This document shows, in pieces, positions 40,826-52,101 of a stretch of DNA of 64,000 nt (within the stretch, counting starts at the first letter, position 1; each line of letters begins with the position of its first letter). The position numbers were made by a program, and so were the translations under genes. The notes below the pieces were generated by a model. That model searched no databases. It had not been told where the DNA came from and worked only from the letters and a program-made list of their open reading frames with translations. Source of the DNA: Sphingomonas naasensis (lineage in GTDB: Bacteria > Pseudomonadota > Alphaproteobacteria > Sphingomonadales > Sphingomonadaceae); NCBI RefSeq assembly GCF_004792695.1, contig NZ_SRXU01000003.1, positions 62,001-126,000 on the forward strand, in the 5' to 3' direction.

Positions 40826-41895
40826 TGTCGGGCGATACGGACCAGGAAGACAAGACAGAATCCCCAACAGACAAGAAGCTCGAGGACGCTCGCGAACGCG
40901 GCGAAGTGCCGATGGCGCCCGAGATGAAGCACGCCGCGATGTTCGTCGCGGCGCTCGTCGTGATGGGCGGGCTCGGCACCTATACCCTGCAGCTGATGGG
41001 CTCGCTCTTCGTCCGTCTGTGGGGCAGCGCCGACGATTTCCGCATGGAGCCCGCCGGCGCGCAGGATTTCGCCACCGGGCTGTTCGGCGCGATCTTCACC
41101 GCGATGATCCCGATCCTCGGCGCGCTGTTCGCCTTCGCCCTGCTCGGCGGCTTCCTCCAGGGCCGGCCGATGCTCTCGGCGAGCCGGATCAAGCCTAAAT
41201 GGTCCAAGCTCAATCCGGTCAGCGGCTTCACGCGCATGTTCAGCAAGCAGTCGCTGATCGAGTTCGCCAAGACGCTCGCCAAGCTCTGCCTCGTCGTCGG
41301 GATCGGCGCGTACGTCGCGTGGCCCCACGCCGCAACGCTCGACCGGCTGGTCGGCGCCGACATGGTCTCGATGGGCGCCGCCGCGAACGACATCGTCTGG
41401 GCGATGCTCGTGCCGATCGCGCTGCTCGTCGGCGCGCTCGCGATGTTCGACTTCGTCTGGCAGCGCTTCGCCTTCCTCAAAAAAATGCGGATGACGAAGC
41501 AGGAGATCAAGGACGAGTATAAGCAGAGCGAGGGCGATCCCAAGATCAAGGGCAAGATCCGCCAACTGCAGATGCAGCGCGCCAAGGGCCGGATGATGGC
41601 CAACGTCCCCAAGGCGAGCGTGATCATCACCAACCCGACCCACTATGCGATCGCACTGCAATATGATCACGGCGCGATGAACGCGCCGGTGGTGGTCGCC
41701 AAGGGCGTCGACAATGTCGCGCTCAAGATCCGCGAGATCGCCGGCGAGCACGGCATCCCACTGGTCGAGAACCGCCCGCTCGCCCGCGCGCTCTACGCCT
41801 CGGCCGAGATCGACCACCCGATCCCCGTCGAGCATTATGCCGCGGTGGCCGAAGTGATCAGCTATGTCATGAAGATCGCCAAGGCGAAGCGGTAA
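40825..41895 (+). CDS. flhB: FlhB, export-specificity switch protein
   Basis: This 356-residue protein has four membrane helices and a cytoplasmic C-terminal domain with the autocleavage motif NPTH (IITNPTHYAIALQYD), then VVVAKGVDNVALKIRE and the PLARALYASAEIDHPIP segment. FlhB switches export from rod/hook to filament substrates with FliK. The start is taken as ATG 40825, which overlaps the fliR stop (TGATG); GTG 40822 is next to it. Confidence 0.96.
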   Translation: MSGDTDQEDKTESPTDKKLEDARERGEVPMAPEMKHAAMFVAALVVMGGLGTYTLQLMGSLFVRLWGSADDFRMEPAGAQDFATGLFGAIFTAMIPILGALFAFALLGGFLQGRPMLSASRIKPKWSKLNPVSGFTRMFSKQSLIEFAKTLAKLCLVVGIGAYVAWPHAATLDRLVGADMVSMGAAANDIVWAMLVPIALLVGALAMFDFVWQRFAFLKKMRMTKQEIKDEYKQSEGDPKIKGKIRQLQMQRAKGRMMANVPKASVIITNPTHYAIALQYDHGAMNAPVVVAKGVDNVALKIREIAGEHGIPLVENRPLARALYASAEIDHPIPVEHYAAVAEVISYVMKIAKAKR

Positions 41896-41951
41896 CCGAC
41901 GAGCCTGTCACAGGGATCGCAGCCCGCCAGTGAATATGACATGGTGCCTGC

Positions 41952-42482
41952 GTGACTGCGATCACCGATACCATCATTGCCGAACTCGTAAACGCCTTCC
42001 CGGCGATACGACCCGCCCGGTTCCCGCTTCTCGTGAACAGCGTCTCGGGTGACGAGCCGCGCGCTGTGCAGACTGACTTCGCCGACAAGGATGACTGGAC
42101 GAAGCTCCGGTCCGAATGGCTGGACACATCGCCCAACGGCCTCGGCACCGCGCTATGCTTCCTGTCGGACGAAGCGATCCGCTTCTACATCCCCGCATAT
42201 CTGGTCGCCGACCTGATCGGTTCGCTTCGATGCGTTGATCCCGTGGACACGCTGGTGCACGGTCTGGAAAGCACGTCGCATGACCAGAAGATCTGGCCCC
42301 GCAAGGACGCAACCTGGACGGAGTCGGCGCATGCCAGATGGGGCGGTCTGACGCAGCTACAGGCCATGGCAATCGTCCATTATCTTGAGTGGCGCGCCGG
42401 GCGCGATACGCTTGGCGTCGATCGGGGCATTTCAGAGGCGCTGACGTGCTATTGGTACGGGCGCGCGGCGATCGGACAATAG
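41952..42482 (+). CDS. DUF6714-like protein of unknown function
   Basis: This 176-residue soluble protein has the pattern LCFLSDEAIRFYIPAYLVADL, as in the DUF6714 family (a late Ala-Tyr-Leu-rich fold of unknown role), and a C-terminal LEWRAGRDTLG region. It begins at GTG 41952. It lies between flhB and katG with 57 and 143 bp gaps. Base composition is a little lower in GC than the flagellar genes. No flagellar function is implied. Confidence 0.6.
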   Translation: MTAITDTIIAELVNAFPAIRPARFPLLVNSVSGDEPRAVQTDFADKDDWTKLRSEWLDTSPNGLGTALCFLSDEAIRFYIPAYLVADLIGSLRCVDPVDTLVHGLESTSHDQKIWPRKDATWTESAHARWGGLTQLQAMAIVHYLEWRAGRDTLGVDRGISEALTCYWYGRAAIGQ

Positions 42483-42547
42483 ACCTCCAACACTCCCGAA
42501 CGTCGCGCCTTGCTGCACTGCGTCATTTATTTTCGCGCTTGCGGTGA

Positions 42548-44833
<2,286 letters not shown>

Positions 44834-44843
44834 GCCCTATGTC

Positions 44844-44869
44844 GTCGCCCCCGCTTTCGCGGGGGTGAC
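44844..44869. repeat. GCGAAAGC-core hairpin after katG
   Basis: GTCGCCCCCGC-TTTC-GCGGGGGTGAC is a hairpin with a GCGAAAGC core on the other strand, related to the arms of the gspI repeat. It could also slow transcription. Confidence 0.6.
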
Positions 44870-44902
44870 GGCTTGAGAAAAGGCTTTTCGTCCACGACGA
44901 AG

Positions 44903-44940
44903 GCTGCCGCTGCGCACGCGCGTCGCGGCAGCTTTCCTTT
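44903..44940. terminator. Terminator shared by katG and fliX
   Basis: An eight-base GCTGCCGC/GCGGCAGC stem is followed by TTTCCTTT on the plus strand. Confidence 0.65.
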
Positions 44941-44943
44941 ACC

Positions 44944-45366
44944 TCAAGCCTGAACGTCGACCTTGGCGAGCTCGACGCGGACGCGCAGCTCGATGTCGGA
45001 GAGGATCGACTGGAGCACCGGATCGTCCGACGTCTCGAAATTCTCGGACCATTCGACGATTTCCTGCAGCCGCTCGACGCTCGGCGTGCCTGCCGCCAGC
45101 TCCTTGTGGAGCTTGTCGAGCGCATCGAGCCCGCGCTCGGCGTCCTTCGCCTCCTTGCGGCGGCGTTCGATCGCGGGATCGGCGGCGGCGAGCGTCACCA
45201 GCATCGCCACCGTCGGCACCGGCTGATGCGTCCCCGTGCCCTGCATCGGCACCGGCATCTGCCGGGCGACGGCCTCTTCCTCGGCGACCGGAAAGCCGGG
45301 CGCAGCCTTGGGCAACGCGGCCAGCAGGCTGCGTGCCATCAGCGGCGTCAGGTTGTCGATACGCAC
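44944..45366 (-). CDS. fliX: FliX, flagellar assembly regulator
   Basis: This 140-residue protein starts MRIDNLTPL and ends with a helix-rich C-terminus (VERLQEIVEWSENFETSDDP, LSDIELRVRVELAKVDV), the layout of the FliX/class II flagellar regulator family. In Caulobacter, FliX controls FlbD activity and assembly, and its gene is likewise divergent from flgI. The match is motif-based. Confidence 0.8.
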   Translation of the reverse strand: MRIDNLTPLMARSLLAALPKAAPGFPVAEEEAVARQMPVPMQGTGTHQPVPTVAMLVTLAAADPAIERRRKEAKDAERGLDALDKLHKELAAGTPSVERLQEIVEWSENFETSDDPVLQSILSDIELRVRVELAKVDVQA

Positions 45367-45404
45367 GAAATCAGGTCCTCGCGGCCCGCATTGGGCTTAA
45401 CCCC

Positions 45405-45412
45405 TCTATAAG
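45405..45412 (+). promoter_or_regulatory. TCTATAAG element upstream of flgI
   Basis: TTAACCCCTCTATAAG lies 37 bp before the flgI ATG and fits the shared AA..CC..CTATAA pattern. Confidence 0.4.
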
Positions 45413-45449
45413 AAAGTTACCGCGGATTTTCCACTTTTCCCGAGGGTTT

Positions 45450-46553
45450 ATGCACCGGTTCGCCGCCCCGCTCCTGCTGATGCTCCTCGCGCTGATCGCC
45501 AGCCCCCATGCGCTGGCCCAGACGCGGATCAAGGACATCGTCGACGTCGAGAATGTTCGCGAGAACCAGCTGGTCGGGTACGGCCTCGTCGTCGGCCTCG
45601 CCGGCACGGGCGATCGCATGCGCAACGCGCCGTTCACCGAGGAATCGATGCAGGCGATGCTCGAGCGCATGGGCGTCAACATCCGCGGCACCAATATGCG
45701 CACCCAGAATGTCGCGGCGGTCTCGATCACCGCGACGATGCCGCCCTTCTCGCGTTCGGGCTCGCGGATCGATGTGCAGGTCTCGGCGCTGGGCGATGCG
45801 TCCAGCCTCCAGGGCGGCACGCTGATCGCCTCGTCGCTGCGCGCGCTCGACGGCGAGATCTACGCCGTCGCGCAGGGCCCGGTCGCGGTCTCGGGCTTCA
45901 AGGGCCAGGGCGCGGCTGCGAGCGTCAGCCGCGGCGTCACCACGTCGGCGCGGATCGCCGGCGGCGCGATCGTCGAGCGCGAGGTGCCCTATTCGCTCCA
46001 GTCGGCGAACAGCCTCAAGCTCGCGCTCAAGAACCCCGATTTCGCCACCGCCGATCGCATCGCCGGCGCGATCAACGGCAAATATCCGGGCAGCGCCACC
46101 GTGCTCGATCCGGGCACCGTGCAGGTCGCGCCCGCCGCCAATTTCGTCGGCAACGTCATCGATCTCGTCACGCGCATCGGCGATCTCCAGATCACCGTCG
46201 ATCAGCCCGCGCGCGTGGTGATCAACGAAGCCTCGGGCACCGTGGTGATGAACAACGATGTCCGCATCACCCCCGTCGCGATCGCGCAGGGCGGCCTGAC
46301 GATCACCGTCTCCGAGCGTCCGCAGGTCTCGCAGCCCGAGCCGCTGTCGAACGGCCAGACCACCGTCGTCCCGCGCACCCAGGTGCAGGTCGACGACGGC
46401 AATGGCGCGCATCTCGCGATGGTCAGCGGCGCCTCGCTCCAATCGCTGGTCAGCGGATTGAACACGCTCGGCGTGTCCCCGCGCGACCTGATCACCATCC
46501 TTCAGGCCGTGAAGAGCGCCGGCGCGCTCCAGGCCGAGATCGAGGTCCAGTAA
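45450..46553 (+). CDS. flgI: FlgI, flagellar P-ring protein
   Basis: This 367-residue protein has a signal peptide (LLLMLLALIASPHALAQ) and the FlgI core (RENQLVGYGLVVGLAGTGDR, NAPFTEESMQAMLERMGVN, AMVSGASLQSLVSGLNTLGV). It forms the periplasmic P ring around the rod. The next gene overlaps its stop. Confidence 0.96.
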   Translation: MHRFAAPLLLMLLALIASPHALAQTRIKDIVDVENVRENQLVGYGLVVGLAGTGDRMRNAPFTEESMQAMLERMGVNIRGTNMRTQNVAAVSITATMPPFSRSGSRIDVQVSALGDASSLQGGTLIASSLRALDGEIYAVAQGPVAVSGFKGQGAAASVSRGVTTSARIAGGAIVEREVPYSLQSANSLKLALKNPDFATADRIAGAINGKYPGSATVLDPGTVQVAPAANFVGNVIDLVTRIGDLQITVDQPARVVINEASGTVVMNNDVRITPVAIAQGGLTITVSERPQVSQPEPLSNGQTTVVPRTQVQVDDGNGAHLAMVSGASLQSLVSGLNTLGVSPRDLITILQAVKSAGALQAEIEVQ

Positions 46554-46843
46554 TGAACGAGCTCACGCCCCTTTCCGCCACCACGGCCGGCACCCCGGTC
46601 CGCGCGGTCAATCCGAAGAACACCGAGACCGCGAAGGAATTCGAGGCGATGTTCCTCGGCCAGATGACCAAGATGATGCTCGAGAGCGTCCAGAAGGGCG
46701 ACAATTTCAACGGCGGCGCCGGCGAGGAGATGTTCCAGGGCGTGCTCGCCGAGAAGCTCGGCACCGAGATCGCCAATCGCGGCGGCATCGGCCTCGCGCC
46801 GTCGGTGCTCGATTCGATCCTCAAGCTCCAGCAGGGACAATAA
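46553..46843 (+). CDS. flgJ: FlgJ-type rod-binding protein (CheL-like)
   Basis: This 96-residue protein corresponds only to the N-terminal rod-binding domain of FlgJ (AKEFEAMFLGQMTKMMLESV, GAGEEMFQGVLAEKLGTEIA). There is no muramidase domain, as is common in alphaproteobacteria, where it is also called CheL. The start overlaps the flgI stop. Confidence 0.88.
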   Translation: MNELTPLSATTAGTPVRAVNPKNTETAKEFEAMFLGQMTKMMLESVQKGDNFNGGAGEEMFQGVLAEKLGTEIANRGGIGLAPSVLDSILKLQQGQ

Positions 46844-47265
46844 TGACCGCTCAGCTCATCGACGCGATGGTTTCGCTCACGGCCCTGATGGAAGAGGAGA
46901 GCGAGAAGCTCGCCCGCAAGGCCTATGTCCCCGAGCTCGGCGAGATCGCCGCGGCCAAGCTACGCCTCACCGGCCGGATCGAGGCCGATTTCGCCCGGCT
47001 CAAGCGCGAAGCGCCCGATTGGGCCGAGAAGCTCGACGAGGAAGCGCGCACGCTGCTCTCCGACGCCAGCCGCAATCTGCGCGACGCCTCGGCGGTCAAC
47101 CAGCAGATCCTGTCGCGCCAGATCGAGCTTTCGGTCGAGATGATGGGCGCGATCGCCGCCGAGGCGCAGCGCCTCACCGGCACCCGCAGCAGCACCTATG
47201 GCGCCTGCGGCGGGCTCGGCGGCATGGACGCCCCTGCCCCGATCTCGATCAACGCCAGGCTGTAG
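46843..47265 (+). CDS. FlgN/FlbY-like flagellar chaperone
   Basis: This 140-residue, long-helical protein (MVSLTALMEEESEKLARKAY, RLTGRIEADFARLKREAPDW) has the FlgN-type coiled-coil fold that chaperones hook-associated proteins. In Caulobacter the same operon position holds flbY. It overlaps flgJ by one base. Confidence 0.6.
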   Translation: MTAQLIDAMVSLTALMEEESEKLARKAYVPELGEIAAAKLRLTGRIEADFARLKREAPDWAEKLDEEARTLLSDASRNLRDASAVNQQILSRQIELSVEMMGAIAAEAQRLTGTRSSTYGACGGLGGMDAPAPISINARL

Positions 47266-47384
47266 ATCGCTCCGCAACCTGCCGTGCAGGTGCCGGTGAA
47301 ACGGTATCTTTTTGCGGTTAGGTGAAAACACGTAGGTGGGTTATGCTAGGCGCCGGGGCCCGTTGCGGGTTCCGGAGACCGGCG

Positions 47385-47558
47385 ATGAACCTGCTGCAAC
47401 TGCCGCGCTGCGCCTTGGGACTGCATCATCGGGACAGGCGGCGCGCCTGGTATGACGGGCCGATCGTGCGCAGCCATTGCACCGGCTGCGGCAAGGCGAT
47501 GGTCAAGGATTTCCACGGCTGGCATCTCGACCCCGGCCCGCCCGAAGCCGCTGTCTGA
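47385..47558 (+). CDS. Small zinc-ribbon-like protein
   Basis: This 57-residue protein has a CxxC-type motif and two further cysteine/histidine sites (RCALGLHHR, SHCTGCGKAMV), the pattern of a small metal-binding protein. It is preceded by CCGGAG, six bases before ATG 47385. Prodigal-like methods might miss it; reality is uncertain. Confidence 0.5.
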   Translation: MNLLQLPRCALGLHHRDRRRAWYDGPIVRSHCTGCGKAMVKDFHGWHLDPGPPEAAV

Positions 47559-47724
47559 ACCTCTTGCCGCCGTAGCGCCGGCGGCGGACGACACCCCGGC
47601 ATCCCTTGGCGGCCCGATCGCAGCCATTGCCGATGTGCGGAATGCGTATCGCGCGGGCCCATGGGCTCAACGATTTTCGCGACATGCCGACACCGCGACG
47701 CGCTGGACATGCAGGCCGGCCAGG

Positions 47725-48645
47725 CTAACGAAGCTTGGCGGCGGCCTCCATTTCACTACAAAGACGGGCCGCCTGCGCGACCCGGCCTCGATCGCCCGGG
47801 GTGGCGAGTTCGTTCCAGGTGAGACCTTCAACGATACACTGTTGAAAATGATGATCGCGGTCCTTGAAACTGACCCATGTGCGGCCGCGCCTTGAAAGCG
47901 CGAAGGTCGACATGCCTGCGCTATCAGGCAGCGGGACCGTTTTGATCACCGCGTCGCTCGGACCAGCAATTGTGGACATCGCGCCATAAGAGTCGAACGG
48001 GCGCGCGAAGGAACCCGCCGGCCGCGCCTCGATCGACGGCACCTCTTTCACCAATGTTGCCGTCAGCTTCTGCGCCGTCGCGCGGCCAACCACCGAAAAT
48101 GTCGATTGGGAACTGTCCGCTTTCCAGGCCGCTATTCGTGCCTGTGCGGCTTTGGTGGAGGGCGCGCAGTCCGGGCCGGGGAAGGACGATCTCGCCCAAT
48201 CCATGCTCCGGGGATCGCCGTCGAAAGGACGGTCACTCCAGACTATTTCGAACCTGCACGTTTCGACATTCCTGGGTAGCAGGGCGAGAACGGGTGTCCC
48301 GGATCGATAAGGGCCGGCGGGAACGATATAGAAAACCGCCTGCCCGGGAGTGATGGCGCCCACCAACAGCTTCTCGGATCTGGATCCCCATGGCAGCGTC
48401 GCCGCGAGCGGAATCGATTTGCCATCGGCAACCTCCCGCGCGGCGCGCTTCCGAAGTTGCCCGAAAAACGCTGTATATGCGTCCATTGGATTGTCGGATG
48501 CCGGGACGAACTCGGCAGGAACGGTGACTATTTCGGCCTGAATAGAAGGCCCGGCTTGTGCCGATACATCGCGGCCCCGGACAAGGACTTGCGACGACGC
48601 GAGCGCGAGGAGAATGAACGACGCATTGCTTGCAATCCGTCGCAT
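47725..48645 (-). CDS. Secreted protein of unknown function
   Basis: This 306-residue protein has an N-terminal signal peptide (IASNASFILLALASSQVLV). The rest shows no family motif that I recognise; it contains one stretch of paired cysteines (ETCRFEI, GPDCAPS, QQCIVEG, ARLCSEM). GC at third positions is less extreme than in the flagellar genes. It sits alone between the flgI cluster and flgB, in an accessory interval. Confidence 0.65.
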   Translation of the reverse strand: MRRIASNASFILLALASSQVLVRGRDVSAQAGPSIQAEIVTVPAEFVPASDNPMDAYTAFFGQLRKRAAREVADGKSIPLAATLPWGSRSEKLLVGAITPGQAVFYIVPAGPYRSGTPVLALLPRNVETCRFEIVWSDRPFDGDPRSMDWARSSFPGPDCAPSTKAAQARIAAWKADSSQSTFSVVGRATAQKLTATLVKEVPSIEARPAGSFARPFDSYGAMSTIAGPSDAVIKTVPLPDSAGMSTFALSRRGRTWVSFKDRDHHFQQCIVEGLTWNELATPGDRGRVAQAARLCSEMEAAAKLR

Positions 48646-48761
48646 TCAACATGGATCCCCTATGTGAGGTCCAGTTTCTATGCGAGTCTTACGCCGCACG
48701 CAATGTCGGCGGACCGTTGGCGCCCCGCTGGCGACCGCCGGCCACGCCCGCAGCCGGGCTA

Positions 48762-49166
48762 TCAGCCGCGGCCGCCCACCGCGGTCTTCAGCATCGACAT
48801 CTGCTTGCGATACAGGCTGGTCATCGCAGTGAAATCGGCCTGGATCTCGCCCATCTTGAGCAGCTGGTCTTCGAGCGTGACGTTGTTGCCGTCGGGCTTG
48901 GTCTCGCTGATGTCCTTGTCGAGGATCACGCCGGCGCCGATCGGCTGGATCGCGCCGAGGCTCTTCATCCGGTCGGTGAGCTGCACCTGCGGCGCCGCGA
49001 TCATCCCGCTGCCGCCGACCAGCGCGGCGAAATTGGGCTCGGCGACGTCGCGCGCCTTGTAGCCCGGCGTCTCGCTGTTCGCGATGTTCTGCGAGACGAC
49101 GCGCTGGCGCTCGGACAGGTTCTGCATCCGGTCGCGGATGCCGGCGAGGATCGGAGGCGTGTTCAT
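48762..49166 (-). CDS. flgB: FlgB, flagellar rod protein
   Basis: This 134-residue protein has the rod N-terminal motif (RQRVVSQNIANSETPGYKARDV) and C-terminal MGEIQADFTAMTSLYRKQM. It is the proximal rod subunit that partners FlgC, whose gene lies 10 kb away (39069). It follows the large propeller gene with a five-base gap, so both share one transcript. Confidence 0.93.
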   Translation of the reverse strand: MNTPPILAGIRDRMQNLSERQRVVSQNIANSETPGYKARDVAEPNFAALVGGSGMIAAPQVQLTDRMKSLGAIQPIGAGVILDKDISETKPDGNNVTLEDQLLKMGEIQADFTAMTSLYRKQMSMLKTAVGGRG

Positions 49167-49171
49167 GGCGA

Positions 49172-52012
49172 TCAGAATCCGTAGCTGGTGGAGGCGCCCG
49201 AGTTGAGTCGGTCCAGCGCCGCCTGATAATTGGCGAGCTGCGCGCTCTCGCGCGCGGTTGATTGCGTGCCGGTCACGGCGTTCTTGACGCCGTCGACCAT
49301 CTGGGCCTTGGCGTCGTCCCAAAAGAGCGAGCGATAGGCGGTCTGGGTCATCGAGATCGCGTCCTCGATCTTCTTCATCGCGAGCTTCGCGTTGTCGAGC
49401 GTCGAGAGGTTGAGCGCTTCGCTGAGGTCCATGCCGAAATTGCCGCCCGGGCGGACCTTGGGCGCGCTGCTCGACAGCGTCGCCTGCGTCGCGATGCGCT
49501 GCGGCTCGATGCCCAGCTTGGCCAGCGCGTCGGTGTCGGCGTTGCCGGGGATCAGCTCGAGCTCGTGCCCGGGCTTCATCGTGATGCTCAATTTCTGCGT
49601 GCCGTCGACCGCGGTGGCGGTGACCGTGCCCTTCGATGCACCGATCATGCCCTGGATGCGGGTCGCGATCGTCTTGAGCGTGTCGCCCGCCGCGATCGTC
49701 ACCTTGCGCACCGCGCCGTCATCGGCCTTGATCGAGAAATAGTCGCCCGCGCGCAACGTGGTCTGGGTAGTGACCTTGTCCGACGCCGACGCGTTGATCG
49801 TGCCGCGACCGAAGCCGAGTGCCGAGATCGCGTTGGCACCGCCGGTATCGCCGGCGATGCGCACCGGCTCGGTGCGCAGCAGCGCCTGGCCGAACTGGGT
49901 GGTGTTCTCGATCGCGCCGGTGCCGGCATCGATCCGCGCAACGAAGCCGTCAGTCGGCCCGCGCCGGGGCGCGGCGAGGTCGCCCGTGGTGCGGCCGCCG
50001 GCATAGAGCTCGCCGCCGAGGAACGCGACACTGTCGACCTGATCGTCCGCCGCAGTGGCGAGATAGGTTACGCTCGATCCGGACAGGTTCGAATCGATGC
50101 GAGCGACGAACCCATCACGCTCGCCGCTCCGGGCATTGACCTGGCTGCCGCTCAGTGCCGCGCTGGTCGCGCCACCGATGGCGATCGTGCCGTCCGCCGC
50201 CACGGCGATCGCGCGGGCATCGGCCGCGCCGAGGTTGATGCTGCCGAGATCGGTCGCCAGCGAGGTGCCGCTCAGCTTGCGAACCGAGGCATTGCCGTCC
50301 TGGCTGACCACCGCGAGCAGATTGCCGTCGCCGTCGACGGCGAGCGCGTTGATCTGATCGGTGCCCCCGCTGTCGATCGTGCGCCGCTCGGCGATCTTGC
50401 CGTTGGCATCGATCCGCGCGACGAAGGCATCGCCGATCCCGGTGGCGGCACGCCCGCCGACATAGACCGAGCCATCGGCGCCGACCGCCACGGCCTTGGC
50501 GACGTCGGTGCCGCCGGAACGGACCACGGTCGAGAATTTCTCGTCGCCATTGGCGGCATATTTCGCGACCACCATGTCGCCATCGACCGAAGTCGCGCCG
50601 TTGAAGCTGCCGTTGACGGTGCCCGCGACGACGATGCTGCCGTCGGAACCGATCGACACCGCAGCGCCGGTCGACGAGCCGCTGGCGCCGAGGCTGCGCT
50701 GCCACACGACATTGCCTGCCCCGTCCATCTTGGTGAGGAACAGGTTGTTGTCGCCGTCGGACTGGTTGGCGCCGAGATTGCCCGCGGTGGTGCCGACGAC
50801 ATAGCTATAGCCCTGCGCATCGGTGGCGACCGCGGCGGCGTCGGTATTGGCGTAGACATTGCTCGTCTTGGTCGTGTTGGTCTTGACCTTGCCGTCCATG
50901 TCGGTGGTCGTGGTCGTGATCGTGGTGGTCTTGCCGGCCAGCACGTTCTGCGCGGTCTTGTCGCCGTCGAGCGCCTGGATCGTCCCCATCGTGACGCGCG
51001 TGTTGGTGCCGGTGGGATCGTTGAAGCGGAATACCTGCGTCGCCGTCGTCGGCGCGGCGACCGTGGTCTGGATCGTGGTCCCCGTCCCGGTCCCGGTCAC
51101 CGCCGGGGTGCTCGTGGCGAGCGCGGTCTGGCCGGTCGCGACGACCAGCGAATCCTTCGCGCCGATCTGATCGAGCGACACCTGCTCGAGCCCGTCGGGC
51201 GTATCGAGCTTCAGCGCATATTTGCCGTCGGCCAGCACCGCCTTGAAGCGCGTGCCCCAGCGCGAGACCACATTGCCGTTGGCGTCGGTCAACGGTGTGC
51301 CGTCGGGTTTGACCGCGGGCGTCGCGCTGATCGCGCTGTTGAGCTGCGATACCACCGACTCCATCGTCGGGGGCTGCGCGCCGGCGGACAGGTCGACCGT
51401 GAAGGTCTCGTTGAGCGAGCCGCGGCTGAGCTTGACGCTGAACTTTTCCTGCCCGGTCAGGTTCGGGATGGGATCCGACATGCGCGTCACCAGCCCCTTG
51501 CCCACCGTCTCATAGGGGTTGGTCGCGGTGAGCTTGCCCGATTGCGCGGTCGAGGCGGGGTTGCCGAACGAAAGGTTGACCTTGTCCGAGGGCGCGGTGG
51601 TCAGATAGCTTTGAAGATCGGTCAGCCCCTTGGCGAAGGCCTTCTGATATTGGGTGCGCAGCGCGTTGGACGCAGTCGTCGCGGTTGCTGCCTCGGCGAG
51701 CACGCGCAGCTTCTCGAGCGCCTTGTAGGCGACGAAGCTGGTCTGGACGTCGTTGGGAAGGATGTCGCCGCTGGTATTGGACTTGTCGACGATCGTCCGC
51801 GAGGCGAGGATCGAGATCACCTGCGCCGAGGCCGAATTGGTCTTGGTCGCTTCCTTCCACGGCGGGGTGGTCGCATCCAGCGTGAACTGCGCCTTCGCCT
51901 TGCGCACGGCCTTGCTGTCATAGGCGATCGTGTTCGTCGCCAGCGAGAAGACCGAGGAGTCTCCCGTCAGCAAGCTCAAGCCCATCAGGCTGCTGGAAAA
52001 ATTAACCGTCAT
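49172..52012 (-). CDS. Giant flagellin-tailed beta-propeller protein (FlaEY-like)
   Basis: This 946-residue protein combines an N-terminal region resembling flagellar filament/hook-associated proteins (VNFSSSLMGLSLLTGDSS; a helix-rich stretch), a middle block (about 390-740) of repeated DGxG-V-W/V-A-G SBBP-type strands, and a C-terminal helical end (LSTLDNAKLAMKKIEDAISM, QTAYRSLFWDDAKAQMV) like the flagellin D0/D1 coil. Caulobacter FlaEY is a long regulatory protein of comparable layout, as I recall it. The role here is unproven. Confidence 0.6.
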   Translation of the reverse strand: MTVNFSSSLMGLSLLTGDSSVFSLATNTIAYDSKAVRKAKAQFTLDATTPPWKEATKTNSASAQVISILASRTIVDKSNTSGDILPNDVQTSFVAYKALEKLRVLAEAATATTASNALRTQYQKAFAKGLTDLQSYLTTAPSDKVNLSFGNPASTAQSGKLTATNPYETVGKGLVTRMSDPIPNLTGQEKFSVKLSRGSLNETFTVDLSAGAQPPTMESVVSQLNSAISATPAVKPDGTPLTDANGNVVSRWGTRFKAVLADGKYALKLDTPDGLEQVSLDQIGAKDSLVVATGQTALATSTPAVTGTGTGTTIQTTVAAPTTATQVFRFNDPTGTNTRVTMGTIQALDGDKTAQNVLAGKTTTITTTTTDMDGKVKTNTTKTSNVYANTDAAAVATDAQGYSYVVGTTAGNLGANQSDGDNNLFLTKMDGAGNVVWQRSLGASGSSTGAAVSIGSDGSIVVAGTVNGSFNGATSVDGDMVVAKYAANGDEKFSTVVRSGGTDVAKAVAVGADGSVYVGGRAATGIGDAFVARIDANGKIAERRTIDSGGTDQINALAVDGDGNLLAVVSQDGNASVRKLSGTSLATDLGSINLGAADARAIAVAADGTIAIGGATSAALSGSQVNARSGERDGFVARIDSNLSGSSVTYLATAADDQVDSVAFLGGELYAGGRTTGDLAAPRRGPTDGFVARIDAGTGAIENTTQFGQALLRTEPVRIAGDTGGANAISALGFGRGTINASASDKVTTQTTLRAGDYFSIKADDGAVRKVTIAAGDTLKTIATRIQGMIGASKGTVTATAVDGTQKLSITMKPGHELELIPGNADTDALAKLGIEPQRIATQATLSSSAPKVRPGGNFGMDLSEALNLSTLDNAKLAMKKIEDAISMTQTAYRSLFWDDAKAQMVDGVKNAVTGTQSTARESAQLANYQAALDRLNSGASTSYGF

Positions 52013-52037
52013 GGAAAACCGACCCTTCCCCCACGCT

Positions 52038-52048
52038 CCTATAATAGG
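52038..52048. promoter_or_regulatory. CCTATAATAGG palindromic promoter element between the propeller gene and fliG
   Basis: Reads CCTATAAT on the plus strand (54 bp before fliG) and CCTATTAT on the minus strand (29 bp before the propeller gene), so it could serve both directions. Confidence 0.4.
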
Positions 52049-52101
52049 ATGAGTGAACGCTTTCTTGCGTCCATCCACGAATTTTCTGCGAGGGGTCCAG
52101 A

